A DNA stretch of 64,000 nucleotides. It comes from Acanthamoeba lenticulata. Its lineage: Eukaryota; Discosea; Longamoebia; Acanthamoebidae. The stretch lies in contig NAVB01000053.1 of assembly GCA_002179805.1 (NCBI GenBank), positions 1 through 64,000 on the forward strand, written 5' to 3'. The notes below the pieces were generated by a model, which worked only from the letters and a program-made list of their open reading frames with translations, searched no databases and was not told the DNA's origin. Positions 21,049 to 34,345 of the stretch are shown here, one piece after another. The first letter of the stretch is position 1. The number at the start of each line of letters is the position of its first letter. The translations under genes were made by a program, and so were the position numbers.

Positions 21049-23314
21049 CTACACTGATTTTGTTGATGGTTTTGCATCCAGGGACTTCCAGTACTGTCTC
21101 CTCTCCGCCACCACTGTCGGGGTCACTCCGGTCGTGCCTTTTGCTCTCCTGATGGTCCCAACAAAGTAAATTAAAAAAAAATATTCATAATTTTTAAATA
21201 ATAAAGCGGTGTCGCACCTTGACTGCAACGACCAATCGGGGCTGTCGGCCGCAAGAGCCTGGGTGAGCGTGGCTTTGGGCTTGTTGAGCGCAGAAGGGAC
21301 CGGTGGCGGTGAGCTAGCGATGGACGAATGCTCCTCAGAGGACTGAACCGACGATGTGCTGGACAGCGACGGGATCGCGACCGAGGAAATCAAGCTTGAC
21401 GAAAGCGAAGGCGACGATGGCGCGCCAAAGGGGCTTGGCGCATGTCCCCGCGGCGAGCCGCCAGGCAAGGGCAGCTGACGTCGGAACTTGGTTGGGTCTT
21501 TCTGGCGCTCGGCCTCCACGTCTTCCTTCGTCACTGTTTCCACGTCACATCGATGACGATTAAACAAAGTAAAAATAATGGTGATTTCTCCGCCAGCGGG
21601 AATTGAAGGGAAGGAGGGCAGCACCTTGAGTGGAGACGGGACGCGACGGAGGCGGAGCCACGCCCTGAGGGCGCGGGTAGGACGGAGCCGGGATCGTGAC
21701 CTTCTTCTCCGAGCCTGCGTTACAAGAGCTTGTGTGAGACTTTGCGTTCGGATTCGGCTGAGAGGGGTCTGAGGGAAATGGGGGAGGACGTCACTGGTGA
21801 GCGAGATGCCAGAGTCGACAAGCATGCTGCGGAGGTCCCCAATGTCCTTGGGGTCGTCCACAGAGTGCGATCGCCCATCGGCATCGCCGTCGTCATCAAG
21901 CTCGCTAAGCTTCTTGTTGACCAAGTTCTGCTGTGAGACCGAGCGGCGATAGACCTTGAGCGTCGCGGCCCGGCCGCCGATGTGGCTGTGACTATGGCCA
22001 CCCGTCGTCGTCGTTGCAGCGCGGTTCTTTGGTGGGACGGGCGGCGGGTCGCGTGCGCTTAGCGTCGCGGGCCGGATCCGGGGCGGCGGCACCGGCGAGG
22101 AGGGCGCGACGGTTGTGCTGTGGTTGCCCGAAAGCGACGACAACGTCGACGCTCCACCCGACGAATTCAAGCTCTTGTCTCGGCGCGAGCTCTTCTTGAG
22201 TGAGTTGCGGCCAACCGTCCTAAGAGGCGACGACGTGTATGAGCAGGACGCTTGGTTTGGCGGCGCAAACAAAAAGAGGGCCACACGCACCAATCGAGAT
22301 CTTCTTCACCTCGGCACTTCTTCTCCAAGAACTCGTTCATCCCGCTCAGGCTTTCGTTTACTCGCGTGAAGAGCTTCATCTGAGTTTGCACATACTGCGT
22401 GCGACGGAAAAGCACAGAGGTGTGAACCGAAAAGAAAGCGTCTGACGATTCACGACAGCGAAGAGCACCTTGTGAAGCTCGGGCGCGACGCGGCGGTAGC
22501 GAGAGTAGTGGTGGCGCACAAGGTCGCCTTTGAGCTGCGTGTCCAACTCGTTCAGTGCCGCGCGGGTCTTGGCGCATGTAAAGGCCGTGTCAGGGCCGCC
22601 GCTCTCAGAACATCCAGTGAAATGTAACACGAGTGGGACGGAGAGCAGTACCTTGACGCCGTCGGCATTGCTGGCCGACTTGTTCTGCTGAGCCAAGCGC
22701 TCGCGCTGCTCGATCTGCGTCTACGACGATGTAGAAGCGTCGTGTCGCAACAAGCAAGTGGGTGAGTTCACTTTCGAGAGAAAGAGCAGCGAGAGGAGGA
22801 CAACGAACTCGGAGAGTTTTGTGTTGCTCGTGGTAGGTGCTCATGTTGCTCACCAGTTCAGCCACATCTTTCTGCAGTAGCACATAGATCACCAAAAGGA
22901 CATCGCCCAACATGGCAAAGAGAGGAAGAGGGGGGGGGTGAAAAATGAAAGCGAAGACAAAACGAAAAAAGAACGAACAAGGTCGAGCTCTGTGCAGGAC
23001 CACCAGCGGCAAGAAGAAGAAGACGCACCATGTAATCGTTCATAGAGCCCTCAAGCTCGAACGAGGGGCCTGCGCCCAAGAAATCTTTCATCACTTCCGC
23101 CAAATCAATAACCGCCCACATGGACACTACGCGATCGCCTTATGTCAGACTCTGCCTCTCTCTCGCGTACAGTGTGTAGGGGGGTACCCTTGAAAGAGTC
23201 TGCGATTTTGGAAATGGACTTAATCAGCTTCTCGAGGATGGCGGTTGTCTTTTCGAAGTTGGCTCGGGCCAACTCGAACTCCTCTTGTTGGCTGCTATTG
23301 TCCCCTCCGTCCAT
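21049..23314 (-). CDS. BAR-domain-type protein with Ser/Pro-rich tail
   Basis: The start MDGGDNSSQQEEF at 23314 leads directly into long amphipathic helices encoded by several short exons: FEKTTAILEKLIKSISKIAD, LAEVMKDFLGAGPSFELEG, ELVSNMSTYHEQHKTLR, ALNELDTQLKGDLVRHHYSR and QTQMKLFTRVNESLSGMNEF. Length, helix pattern and the FEKT...L....S / Y....... signature match BAR/arfaptin-like membrane-curvature dimers; an I-BAR type cannot be excluded. From about 22210 the protein is low-complexity and Ser/Thr-rich, with PPRIRPATL, RDPPPVPPKNRA and SPVPPPRI. These proline motifs are typical SH3 ligands. I see no SH3, RhoGAP or PH domain. The last exon ends in KPSTKSV (stop 21049-21051). The family bends membranes and couples them to actin or endocytosis; that function here is inferred. 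Confidence 0.7.
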
Positions 23315-24093
23315 CCTGATCCTCTTTACTATAGATGGGCGCGCAACGGTGAGACAGTAGCCGGTGAGCAACCGACAGCTTCGTCGCTCTAATTTACCAA
23401 ATTTTTTCAAAATGATTTGCAAACTGGGATTTAAAATGTGAACTTTTATTTTGCTCCGAGACGTCGTCTTCTGGTCCAGCCAAACTTCTTGGGTCAAGTT
23501 GTTGGACCTATTTGTCCATGTTCGGTTTGGTTCGCCCTCTATCTATCAACGGCTCCACTGGCGAGAGCAGGACTTTTTATTTTTTATCTTTTGAACGTTG
23601 GGGTACCGTGGCAACACACGAAAACAAGTTGAGGTCTGTCTATCTCCTGGCAAAGGGCACGCGTTAATGAGTACTGCGGCCTTCAGGAGTGCTGCCGGCC
23701 ACGCTGGGTGGTCGAGCCGGCTACGTTCGCACCTCGCGAGGTGTGCAGTCGCACAGCTACTCCGCTTGTTTACAACCACCAATGGTGGAGCACTTCATCA
23801 CCGGCGCCGCCAGCTGGCCTGGGGTTGGCTGGCCAACTCCGCCGGAGCCCTCCCTGGACACGGCCGCTTGGCCCTTTGTCGCCGTCCTCCTGCTGCAGTC
23901 CGTCCAAGGCCCCTTGACCACGACCGCACGACACGCACCCGCGACTGCCAGCCTAGGCTCAAATCTACACGATTCGTGACTGTAAGTTGTCCAAATCGGA
24001 GAAACTTTCAGCGACGTCGTCATTGTACACTAGGACACATCTCCAGCTTAAGCCCTGAAACGTTAGCCACCGACCACCAATTCACCTGCTGGT
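23315..24093. other. Divergent intergenic region before myosin IV
   Basis: 779 bp between the divergent BAR-type and myosin IV genes, one of the longest gene-free stretches in the window. It must contain both promoters and the 5' UTRs. Open frames are present on both strands (for example 23598-24158 plus), but none matches a family I know and no tRNA cloverleaf was found. Confidence 0.55.
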
Positions 24094-27000
24094 ATGGCGT
24101 CGACGGACGGATGGAAGCAGTACCACACGGCAGAGGGCCATGCCTACTACTACAATGAAGCCACTGGCGCCACCTCGTGGGATCCTCCCGCCTCGCTGCA
24201 AACTCATGATTACAACGTACGCTCCTGTTCTCCACGCGTTGGCGCTTCACAAGAAGCCCGTGTTGTGTGCGTCTGTCCACCATGAAATGTTCTAAATTCC
24301 TGTTGGATCAATCAACTACAGTCTGAGTTCGTGTGGATTCCTCACCCTGTCCATGGATACATCACGGGCAAGTTTATCCAAGAGGACTATGGTGGTACCT
24401 CTTACTGCCAAACGGAAGATGGCGAGGTACGGCTGATTTTCGGTTCATTTGTCGGGTTACCCGTCTTCTGCACGCCAAGATCTAAACCGATTACGAACTT
24501 TTCTCCCGCGCCAACAGTACCTGAGCGTGGCCTGTGGCCCCTCTCAGCTGGCCAAGGTGTCTAAGTCAGTTTTGGACAAGAGCGTGGATGATCTCGTACA
24601 AATGGACGACATCAACGAGGCAATGATTGTTCACAACCTCAGGAAGAGGTTCAAAAACGATCAGATCTATGTACGTTCAAGCCAGGACCCTCCTGCCTGC
24701 ATCTTGCTCGCCGGCAACGCGTTTCATCTCGCTACAAAATCTTTTAATTTTTGGCTGCCGCACATATTTAAGTTATTAGACTTTTTTGCCTTATTTTTTA
24801 CAACACAAAAATGTAAGCAATGTTGCGACGCCTAACCCTTCCTCTTATGCTTGGCAGACCAACATTGGCACGATCTTGATCTCGGTGAACCCTTTCAAGA
24901 GATTGCCTCTTTACACGCCCACCGTGATGGACCAGTACATGCACAAGGGCAACAAGGAGATGCCCCCACACACCTACAACATTGCCGATGATGCTTATCG
25001 GGCCATGATCGACAATCGCATGAACCAGGTTCCTCCTCTTCCCTTCTACTCCATACATTCTTGGATGATCATTCATCATATTCTTGCCTGTCCTCTGCGC
25101 AGTCCATCCTGATCTCGGGCGAGTCAGGCGCCGGCAAGACCGAATGCACCAAGCAGTGTCTGACCTACTTTGCTGAGTTGGCAGGCTCGACCAACGGCGT
25201 GGAACAGAACATTCTGTTGGCCAATCCGATCCTCGAGTCGTTCGGTAACGCCAAGACGCTCCGTAACAACAACTCGTCACGCTTCGGCAAGTGGGTTGAG
25301 ATCCACTTCGACCAGAAGGGCTCCATCTGCGGCGCCTCGACCATCAACTACCTCCTCGAGAAGTCTCGAGTCGTCTACCAGATCAAGGGTTCGCTCCATG
25401 ACGAGCACGTCTCATAAAAGTGACCAGTCCTGACCTGTTCTCTTGTTGTGCAGGTGAGCGCAACTTCCACATCTTCTACCAGCTGGTAAAGGGTGCCAAC
25501 CCGGAGCAGCGGAAGAAGTGGTTCTTGGCGGCCGCGCCCGAGTCCTTCAAGTACCTCAGCCAATCGGGCTGCATCGATGTCGACGGCGTCGACGACGTTG
25601 CCGAGTTTGAGGAGGTGCTCTTCGCCATGAACAAGCTCGGGTATGTGCTATTTAGTGAGACGCTGGAGACGAGCTTGAGCTCACTTATGGACAAATTTAC
25701 GATCGTGATCAGGTTTTCGGAGGACGACATCAACAACTGCATGGAGCTGATCTCGGCCATCCTGCATCTGGGCAACTTCGAGTTCGTGCCGGGCCAGGGC
25801 AAGAATGTGGAGACCTCGGTGGTGGCCAACCGAGAGGAGGTCAAGATCACCGCGTCGCTGCTCAAGGTCGACCCGGCCACGCTCGAGCAGAACGTGACGA
25901 GCAAGCTCATGGAGATCAAGGGCTGCGAACCCACTCGCATCCCGCTCACGCCCGTGCAGGCCGCCGACGCCACCAACGCCCTTGCCAAGGTCCACTTCTC
26001 CCCTAACTTCGTGTGGCCTTCAGTGAAATGCTGACGTCAGCGCACGCTCTGTGTTTGCAGGCGATCTACTCGAAGCTGTTCGATTGGCTCGTGAAGAAGA
26101 TTAACGAGTCCATGGAGCCGCAAAAGGGTGTGAAGACGACGACCATCGGTGTGTTGGATATCTTCGGCTTTGAGATCTTCGACAAGAACAGCTTTGAGCA
26201 GCTGTGCATCAACTTCACCAATGAGAAGCTGCAGCAGCACTTTAACCAGTACACGTTCAAGCTCGAGGAGAAGCTCTACCAGTCGGAGGAAGTCAAATAC
26301 GAGCACATCACCTTCATCGACAACCAGCCCGTCCTCGACCTCATCGAGAAGAAGCAGCCCCAAGGTCTCATGCTCATCCTCGACGAGCAGATCTCTATCC
26401 CCAAGTCGAGCGACGCCACCTTCTTCATCAAGGCCAACCAGACCCACGGCGCCAAGAAGCACGCCAACTACGAGGAGGTCCGTACTTCGCGCACTGACTT
26501 CATCGTCAAGCACTACGCCGGCGACGTCATCTACGACACCACCGGTGCGTGTCATCCTTTTTATTTTATATATTTGATGCTCGTTCATTGGCCTGCTGCT
26601 GACCGAGGAAGTGCAGGCATGCTGGAGAAGAACAAGGACACGCTGCAGAAGGATTTGCTCGTGCTGTCCGAGAGCAGCAAGCAGAAGCTCATGAACGTGC
26701 TCTTCCCGCCCTCCGAAGGCGACCAGAAGACCTCCAAGGTCACTCTGGGCGGCCAGTTCCGGAAGCAGCTCGACTCCCTCATGAACGCCCTCAACGCCAC
26801 CGAGCCCCACTACATCCGGTACATTCTTTTCCAAAACAATAAGAAAATAATACCATTTTTGTTTTAAAAAATTGTTGATTATTTTGTTGCTGACGTCACG
26901 GGTTCTTTCAGGTGCATTAAGCCCAACGCGGAGAAGCAGGCCGACCTGTTCCACGGGTTCATGTCCCTCCAGCAGCTCCGCTACGCCGGTGTGTTCGAGG

Positions 27001-30000
27001 CCGTCCGCATCCGGCAGACGGGCTACCCGTTCCGCTACTCGCACGACAACTTCCTCAAGCGGTATGGCTTCCTGGTCAAGGACATCCAGAAGAAGTACGG
27101 GCCCAACCTGAAGCAGAACTGCGAGCTCCTCCTCAAGAGCATCAAGGGCGACTGGTCCAAGGTTCAGGGTACGTTCCTCTCTCTTTTGTTGTCAACAAGG
27201 ACCGGGCCAAGGTTGTTGTTGGGCGTATGGCTGACAATATACACACACACACACGCACGCACGCAGTGGGCAAGACGAGGGTGCTCTACCGGGCGCCTGA
27301 GCAGCGCGGCCTCGAGCTGCAGCGCAACATCGCCGTGGAGCGAGTGACGACGCAGATCCAGGCGGCCGTGCGGCGGATGTTCGCCATCAAGCTCTTCCGC
27401 CGGATGCAGGCAGTCAAGCCCGTCCTCGTGGCGGCCATCCAGGCTCGAGCTCTGGACGCGCTCGAGCGGGCCATCGAGGCGGCCAAGGACATCGAGTTTG
27501 ACATGAAGCTCATCCGCGACTGCAAGGACCTCAAGGCCCTGATCCTCAAGGAGATGGAGGTCACGCGCAAGCTGACCGAGTACATCGGACCGGCGCCCAA
27601 CCACAAGCCCTTCCTGCAGGTGGAGCCCGTCTACGCCAAGCTGTGCGAGGCGCTGACCGACGCCCAGAACATCGGCTACTCGACGCCGCTGGTCACCGCC
27701 GCCCAGGAGATCCAGTACATGATCTCGCAGCGCGTGGAGACCCGCGAGCAGCTCAAGAACGCCGTGGCCAACGCGGCCCGCGGCGACCTCGAGGCCGCCA
27801 TCGCGCGCGCTGAGCAGATCGGGCTCGAGGAGAGCGAGCCCACGCTCGCGGCCGGTCGCCAGGAGCTCGAGCGCATCTACCAGGAGGAGAACCTCATCGC
27901 CGCGCTCCTCAGCGCGCTGGCCACGGGCATGGCCGTGCGCACCAGCGATACGACGTGGGACCACAACGTCATCGACGCCCACACGCTCGCGTCGGCCATT
28001 CAAGCGGCCGATGCCTTTGGCTTCCGCACGGAGCAGGGCAAGCTCGTGCTCGACGAGGCCCGCGTCATCGTTGAGATCCGCCAGAACCTGGCCGTCGGCG
28101 ACTACGAGTCCCTCTCCATGACCCTCAAGAAGGCCACCTCGGCCCTCTCCAAGAACTCCATGTCCCCCGCCACCAAGACCGAGATCGGTGCGTGCCTGGC
28201 ATTCTTTCCCTCTTCGCCTATTTTCGTTAATTTTTATCATTTTTAATTTTAATTAAAAAATTTACTTATCACCCGCATCCACAACAGATGAGGCCTACCA
28301 GGAGCTGTCGCACAACACGGCCGTCAACGACCTCCTCGACAAGGTCCTGCAGGCCATCCAGGAGCACGACCAGGAGACGCTCGACTACGCCGTTCAGCAG
28401 GCCGACTCGCTGCGCATCACCGACCGACCGGAGATGATTCAGGGTTCGTCACCTCTCTTCCCATTTAGGCCATCATTGCGCAGCACATGAAGCTCACCGG
28501 CCTTTATTCTTCAAACAAAACATCAGCGGCCGAGCTGCTCCACCGGATCGTCAACGCGCGCGCCCTGCTGCAGGAGGGTATCGCCAACGTGGACCAGGTG
28601 CAGCTGGAGACGGCCCTCGCCGACGCGGCGTCGTTTGCCTACACGCGCGAGGAGGTGCCCACCGCCCAGCACCTGCTGGAGCGCATCTACGCCATCAGCA
28701 AGGACGCCGATGTCGGTCTCTACTACATGGAGCGCGAGCCCCTCGAGCGCGCCTGGGCCGTACGTCCAATTTTCTTATTGAATTTCATTCTCAAGGAATT
28801 CAAGAAATGCTGACGTGTGCATGACACCTCGACGTGTAGGGCGCGCAAGAGATCAACCTGAAGACGGCGCAGGTGGAGGAGTTGAGGACCGTGCTGTCGT
28901 ACGACGAGCAAAAGTTCATCCAGGAGCAGCTCAAGACGGCCAACAGGCTGGGCGACAAGGGGCGGGCCATCAGGCTCAACATCAAGCTCAAGGAGATCTT
29001 CTTCGGGCAGTTTGGCAAGATGTTCGTGTTCGAGCAGTTTGGCGGGCTGCGGAAGCCGGAGGACTTTGCCAAGGCCAAGCTGCTGGGCCGCGAGGCGCTG
29101 AAGGCGGGCATGCTCAAGTGGTCCAAGTCGCCCATCCCGACGTCGCTCACCAACCTGGACCCGCTGGCGGTCAAGAACGCGACGCGGCTGTTCAAGAACG
29201 TGCTGGGCTTCATGGGCGACCGGCCGCTGCCCTACCCGAACGCGCTCGCGCAGGACCTGCTCGAGCAGTGCCTCGCCGCGCCGGAGCTGCGCAACGAGGT
29301 CTACTGCCAGGTCATCAAGCAGCTCACCGAGAACCCGTCGCCCCAGTCAGTGACCAAGGGCTGGCAGCTCATGCGCTGCTGCCTCCAGACCTTCCCGCCC
29401 TCGGAGGAGTTTGCAAACTACCTCGAGATGTTCCTCGCCGCCAAGGGCAAGGACGACAAGTACATCGAGATGCTCCACGACACCCAGTACGGCGACAAGC
29501 GCACGTCGGCCCCCAACGTCGAGCAGATCCTGGCCGCCAAGCAGTACGTCACGCGCATCGACCTCAACGAGAGCACCCAGGTCGACGCCGCGGTCGTCCC
29601 GCAGGGCTTCGTCCCCGAGAAGCTCGTCGCCGACGACACCGGCAGCGTCATACGCAGCCCCGCTGGCAGCCAGCGCACGGCCCGCGCTCCCGGCCAGCAG
29701 GCCCAGCCTGCAGGCGCCGCCCGGCCCCAGCAGCAGCAGCAGCAACAGCAGCAGGCCCAGCCCGCCGCCGCCGCCGTCCAGCAGCAGCAGTACCAGCAGC
29801 AGGCTGCCTATGAGGACTACGGCCAGCAGCAGCAGTACCAGCAGCAGGACGCCTACGCCGGCTACGGCCAGCAGCAGGAGGAGGTCCAGCAGGTCCTACC
29901 GGAGCCACCGGCCGAGGAGTACAAGCAAGTGGAGGTCGTGTGGGACTACAGCGGCGACGGCGACCCACAGAAGCTGGTGCTGGTCAAGGGCGCCATCATC

Positions 30001-30093
30001 ACCGTCATCAAGGAGTACGAGGGCTGGGCCTACGGTTCGTCGCAGGACGGCCAGGTGGGCCTCTACCCCATCAACTACACCCGGCCCATCTGA
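24094..30093 (+). CDS. Class IV unconventional myosin heavy chain (WW, motor, MyTH4, SH3)
   Basis: Actin-based motor. The start at 24094 opens with a WW domain ([20 protein letters not shown], then TSWDPP). The motor follows in about a dozen exons: P-loop [11 protein letters not shown] (25113-25150), switch [11 protein letters not shown], switch II DIFGFE (26158-26175), [10 protein letters not shown], the actin-binding region with PHYIRCIKPN, and GKTRVLYR at the converter. A helical neck lacks a clear run of canonical IQ motifs (one [16 protein letters not shown]). A long helical tail (27400-28800) leads to a MyTH4 domain (about 28990-29470: [17 protein letters not shown] region, [30 protein letters not shown]), a Gln/Ala/Pro linker (29715-29890) and a C-terminal SH3 (VVWDYSGDG...GWAYGS...GLYPINY). 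No FERM. This is the architecture of Acanthamoeba high-molecular-weight myosin, the founder of class IV. The stop codon is at 30091-30093. Confidence 0.97.
29730..29883 (+). repeat. CAG-rich low-complexity tract in the myosin tail
   Basis: Runs of CAG codons (poly-Gln) mixed with Ala, Pro and Tyr, between MyTH4 and SH3. It encodes a flexible linker and is a likely site of length polymorphism between strains. Confidence 0.85.
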
Positions 30094-30392
30094 GCAGGCC
30101 TCTGGTCTCTCACGACGGAGACGAGGGCCTAGCCTCTCTCATTTTTGTTGCGACCCTTCTTGGAGCGCGCGTGAGGGCACCTTCCCGATGCCCTCTTATT
30201 CTTCTTCCTCATCGCCCTCGTTTCTTGTTTCTCTTTTGTAAGTTTTATCTCTTCAGCCTCCATTCAAAACAAAACCAACAGTTCTATTTTAATTGTTTGT
30301 TCTTTTCTTTTTTTCTTTTTTTTTTACTTGAAAAGGAAAGGGACTTGCCTTTCTCTTGAAACAACATCTCTTGCACCACTAAAGATTCATCC

Positions 30393-30800
30393 ATGACCCT
30401 GCGGCTCGTTCTTGCCAGCCTCTTCGTGCTGGCGGTTGCACTAGCGGCGGCTGCCGGCTTGCCTGGCGATACGACCCCCTCGCCACCCACTTCCATGTCC
30501 CCTGCCTCTCCGCCTTCGTCCTCGCCGTCTACAACACTGCAGTCCCCAACCTCTTTGCCATCACCCTTAACTTCAACGTCTCCACAGTCGCCAACCTCTG
30601 CGTCTCCCTCTTCGTCGCCGCCGGCTGAGCAGACCGACCCAAAGGAGAACATGTTGGAGCTCATCCTCGGCCTATCCATAGGACTGGGCGCCTTGTGCGT
30701 AGTCGTCGTGGGCCTTCTCCTCCTCTGCGTCTGTCGCCAGCGCAGTCAGCGCCACCGGATCTCCTACTCGACCTACCACCCCATCAACTCGGACACATGA
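30393..30800 (+). CDS. Small single-pass membrane protein with Ser/Thr/Pro ectodomain
   Basis: A 135-residue single-exon frame with every element of a type I membrane protein. It has a signal peptide (MTLRLVLASLFVLAVALAAA, likely cleaved near GLP) and about 60 residues of almost pure Ser, Thr and Pro in short quasi-repeats (SPTSLPSPLTSTSPQSPTS), suited to dense O-glycosylation or phosphoglycosylation. A membrane helix (LGLSIGLGALCVVVVGLLLL) and a short basic tail with Tyr residues (CRQRSQRHRISYSTYHPI) complete it. It starts 300 bp after the myosin stop. I do not recognise a family. A surface mucin-like or glycocalyx protein is the simplest reading. Alternative start: none in frame nearby. Confidence 0.75.
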   Translation: MTLRLVLASLFVLAVALAAAAGLPGDTTPSPPTSMSPASPPSSSPSTTLQSPTSLPSPLTSTSPQSPTSASPSSSPPAEQTDPKENMLELILGLSIGLGALCVVVVGLLLLCVCRQRSQRHRISYSTYHPINSDT

Positions 30801-31010
30801 AGAAGAGGACAAGACAAAGGAATCCCTTCTTCACACGACCAGCAGAAGGCAGATGTGTACACAGCAGAGAGGCTCGAGCTCGCTCTGTTTGGCGCTTCTT
30901 TGTGTTTTTGTTTAATGTCAACACGAGTGGACCGCGGTCATCTTTTGTGCGTGGCTGGACTGCTTGTCGGGGAGAGATAACACAGCGCGGTGGTGGGCGG
31001 GGGGCCTCGT

Positions 31011-32715
31011 CTACATATCATCAGAAGGTGGGCTCTGTCGGCGTGCAATGTGAGCTCTTTGTTTTCGCCCAAGCTGAAACTGCAGCACGAGAGGGGAAGA
31101 AGGAGAGGGGGAGGTACCGTTGTCGTCATCGTCATCATCGTCGTCATCTTCGGCTTCGCTGTCGTATCGCTCATTGTAGTCATTCTCGTCTTCCTCCTCC
31201 TCATCGTCAACCTGTCGGCTCTTGTTCTGCTGCGCCCCCTCTTCACCCTCCTCCTGCTCGGGACCCGCCAAACGACAGCGAGTCAGCTGACTAGATCAGA
31301 GCTCCCTCCTTCCCCGCCGCCAGGCTGGGCACGCACCGGTTCCTCTTCCTCGAGCATGGCCAGGCGCGACATGCGATCGAGTGGTCGTGGCACCTGAGCC
31401 CCGTTGGCCGCCACTGCTTCGCCCAGAGGCTGCTGAAGCTGTGGCTGTGGCTGCGTCTGTGGACGCGGCGCCGCGTTGTTTGCCTTTTCCTTGCCCTTGG
31501 CCGCGGCGGTGGCCGTGGAAGTCCTGCTCGGCGCCGGCGCGGGTTTGGGCTGCTGCTGGTGCCACGCGAGGATGGCATCAGCATAGGCCTTCTTGTTGCG
31601 ATAGCTCCCCACGATTCCTGCATTCCACACATCATGAGCAAAACAAACAATCAAAGTAATAAAAACGGAAAAAAAAAACAAAGAATACGTGCCATTTTCT
31701 CGGCAGAACTCACGGAGCTCGACCAGCTTGTGCTTGGTCAGGTTGGCAAAGTCCAGCTTTGTCTTCTGCCCGTTCTCCTCCCCACCATCGGCCTTCTTTT
31801 CACCGCCCTTCTTTGCCTTCTTTTTGGGCCGGTCGGCCTCCCTCGCCCCTCCTGCCGTGACGTGCGCCCGAGAGTTCGTTCGTGAGCGCGCATACAGCCA
31901 ACAACGAGGCGAGGCGAGGCGAGGCCAGGCCAGGCGAGACGAAATGAGGGGTCGTACCGTCATTGCCGGCCATTTTGCGCTTGGTGGTGGCAGCGCCGCT
32001 GGCGGGGACGGCGTCGTAGGGCTGCTGGTCGTAGGCAGTGAGGCCGGCCATCAGCTCGAGGGGTATGCCGGGGAGCGAGGTCGGCACCTCGCCCATCATC
32101 AGCGTGTCGTAGTCCATGAAGGGCTGATGGGTTTCTACAGTGAGCGGCTCGTCCTCGCCCCGGAGCAGCGGTTCGGCGCGGAGCGCGCGCGGGAGGCAGC
32201 GGCTGCGAGTGTGCAGATACTCGAGCACAGCCTCTTCATCTCGCTTCAATGCATCCGAGTAGCGTTCCACGTCTTCGCGACAACAGCAACAGAGCAGACA
32301 ATCAGCGAACGAGGCAGTAAATCGCAATCAAAATGAAAATGGGATGGAGCAGAGGTGGCGCGGACCTCTGTCCGGCGATGCGGGTTTGATGTAGTAGGGC
32401 GCAATTTTGAAGTTGGCTCGGAGATGGCGCTGGAAGACAATCAGCTCCCTCTGTTTAGCATCGATGGGTGGTGGTCGGAGGCGTGGGAAGTCGCCTGGCT
32501 CTGTACAATCTTTCGGGATCTGAAATCCAGCGCAATTGAAGGTGAGTGTGCACCACTTCAAGCCTACCCGGCCAGGACAAGTGTGCACTGCACCGGCAAG
32601 CTCCAAAAAACCAAAGCGGTGACCAAGTCAGAGGACGTACGGGGAAGAGAGGTGGGGGAATCTTGATTGCTTTGTCCTCCTGCTGTGCAGCGCCGAATCC
32701 CGCCAGCGCCGCCAT
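31011..32715 (-). CDS. RPC7/Rpc31-like RNA polymerase III subunit with SAP-like insert
   Basis: Probable subunit of the RNA polymerase III RPC3-6-7 initiation subcomplex. The start MAALAGFG at 32715; exon 1 ends in KIPPPLFP|GTACGT and joins IPKDCTEPGDFPRL. RQRELIVFQRHLRANFKI-type text, then PYYI and DVERYSDALKRDEE, follow the known RPC7 order PPPLFP ... Y....... PYYI ... ERYS. The far C-terminus is the RPC7-type acidic end (DDEEEEDENDYNERYDSE followed by nine Asp). Between them lies a lysine-rich stretch and LTKHKLVELREFCREN/GIVGSYRNKKAYADAIL (about 31745-31565), which has SAP-domain length and pattern, then an Ala/Pro/Gln linker. The last exon may end at a donor near 31117 (GGTACC) and not at the stop 31011-31013. 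Confidence is good for RPC7 and moderate for SAP. Confidence 0.72.
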
Positions 32716-32882
32716 GTGTCTCCCGCAGCCTCCTCACTTCCTCGTGTTGCGCGCCAACGCAATGTAAATGAACAAAAAAAAACATAATCCAATCTTCTTT
32801 ATTCGTTTCCCGCAAGCTGAGCCGAGAAATTACTGAGAAAGAAAATTTGAAAACTGTGAGTTATTCATCTTGATTTATAAAA
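32716..32882. promoter_or_regulatory. Short bidirectional promoter region of RPC7-like and TRM8/METTL1 genes
   Basis: 167 bp separate the two divergent start codons, so both transcription starts and control sites must fit in this AT-rich gap or in the 5' UTRs. No specific motif could be named. Confidence 0.5.
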
Positions 32883-33989
<1,107 letters not shown>

Positions 33990-34345
33990 ATAATAACGAC
34001 AATGAAGCGCATTTCCTGTCTATTTCAGCCTCCTTGTTCGGCGGTCTCAGGTCGCTCCTGTGCTCTTCATGTGTGCGCGTGGTCAGGGCATTTACTACAA
34101 GCACCCTTGCCGTTGGGGTAGCACCTCTGAAGAAAAAAAGCTGGTGGCGAGGAGGGTCGCTCGAACGCCCTCTCCTTCTCGGTCGATGAGTCGGGACTAC
34201 TAGCAGGACGGCTCGTCGACCCGGAGCAAGCATTCACCGCCCACGCTAAACAAGCAAGCTCCTTTTCATCACTCACCATGTCCTTTTTATGTTGCACACC
34301 CAATCGCGCAAGAGCGTTCGCCCTGCGCAAGTTGGTTTATCCGTT
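33990..34345. other. Convergent 3' intergenic region
   Basis: 356 bp between the stop codons of METTL1 (plus) and the calpain-III protein (minus). It presumably holds both 3' UTRs. I see no further gene. Confidence 0.6.

Noticed and set aside
23640..23960. Search for a tRNA or small RNA gene in the long gap before myosin IV
   Set aside because: No B box or complete cloverleaf could be built.
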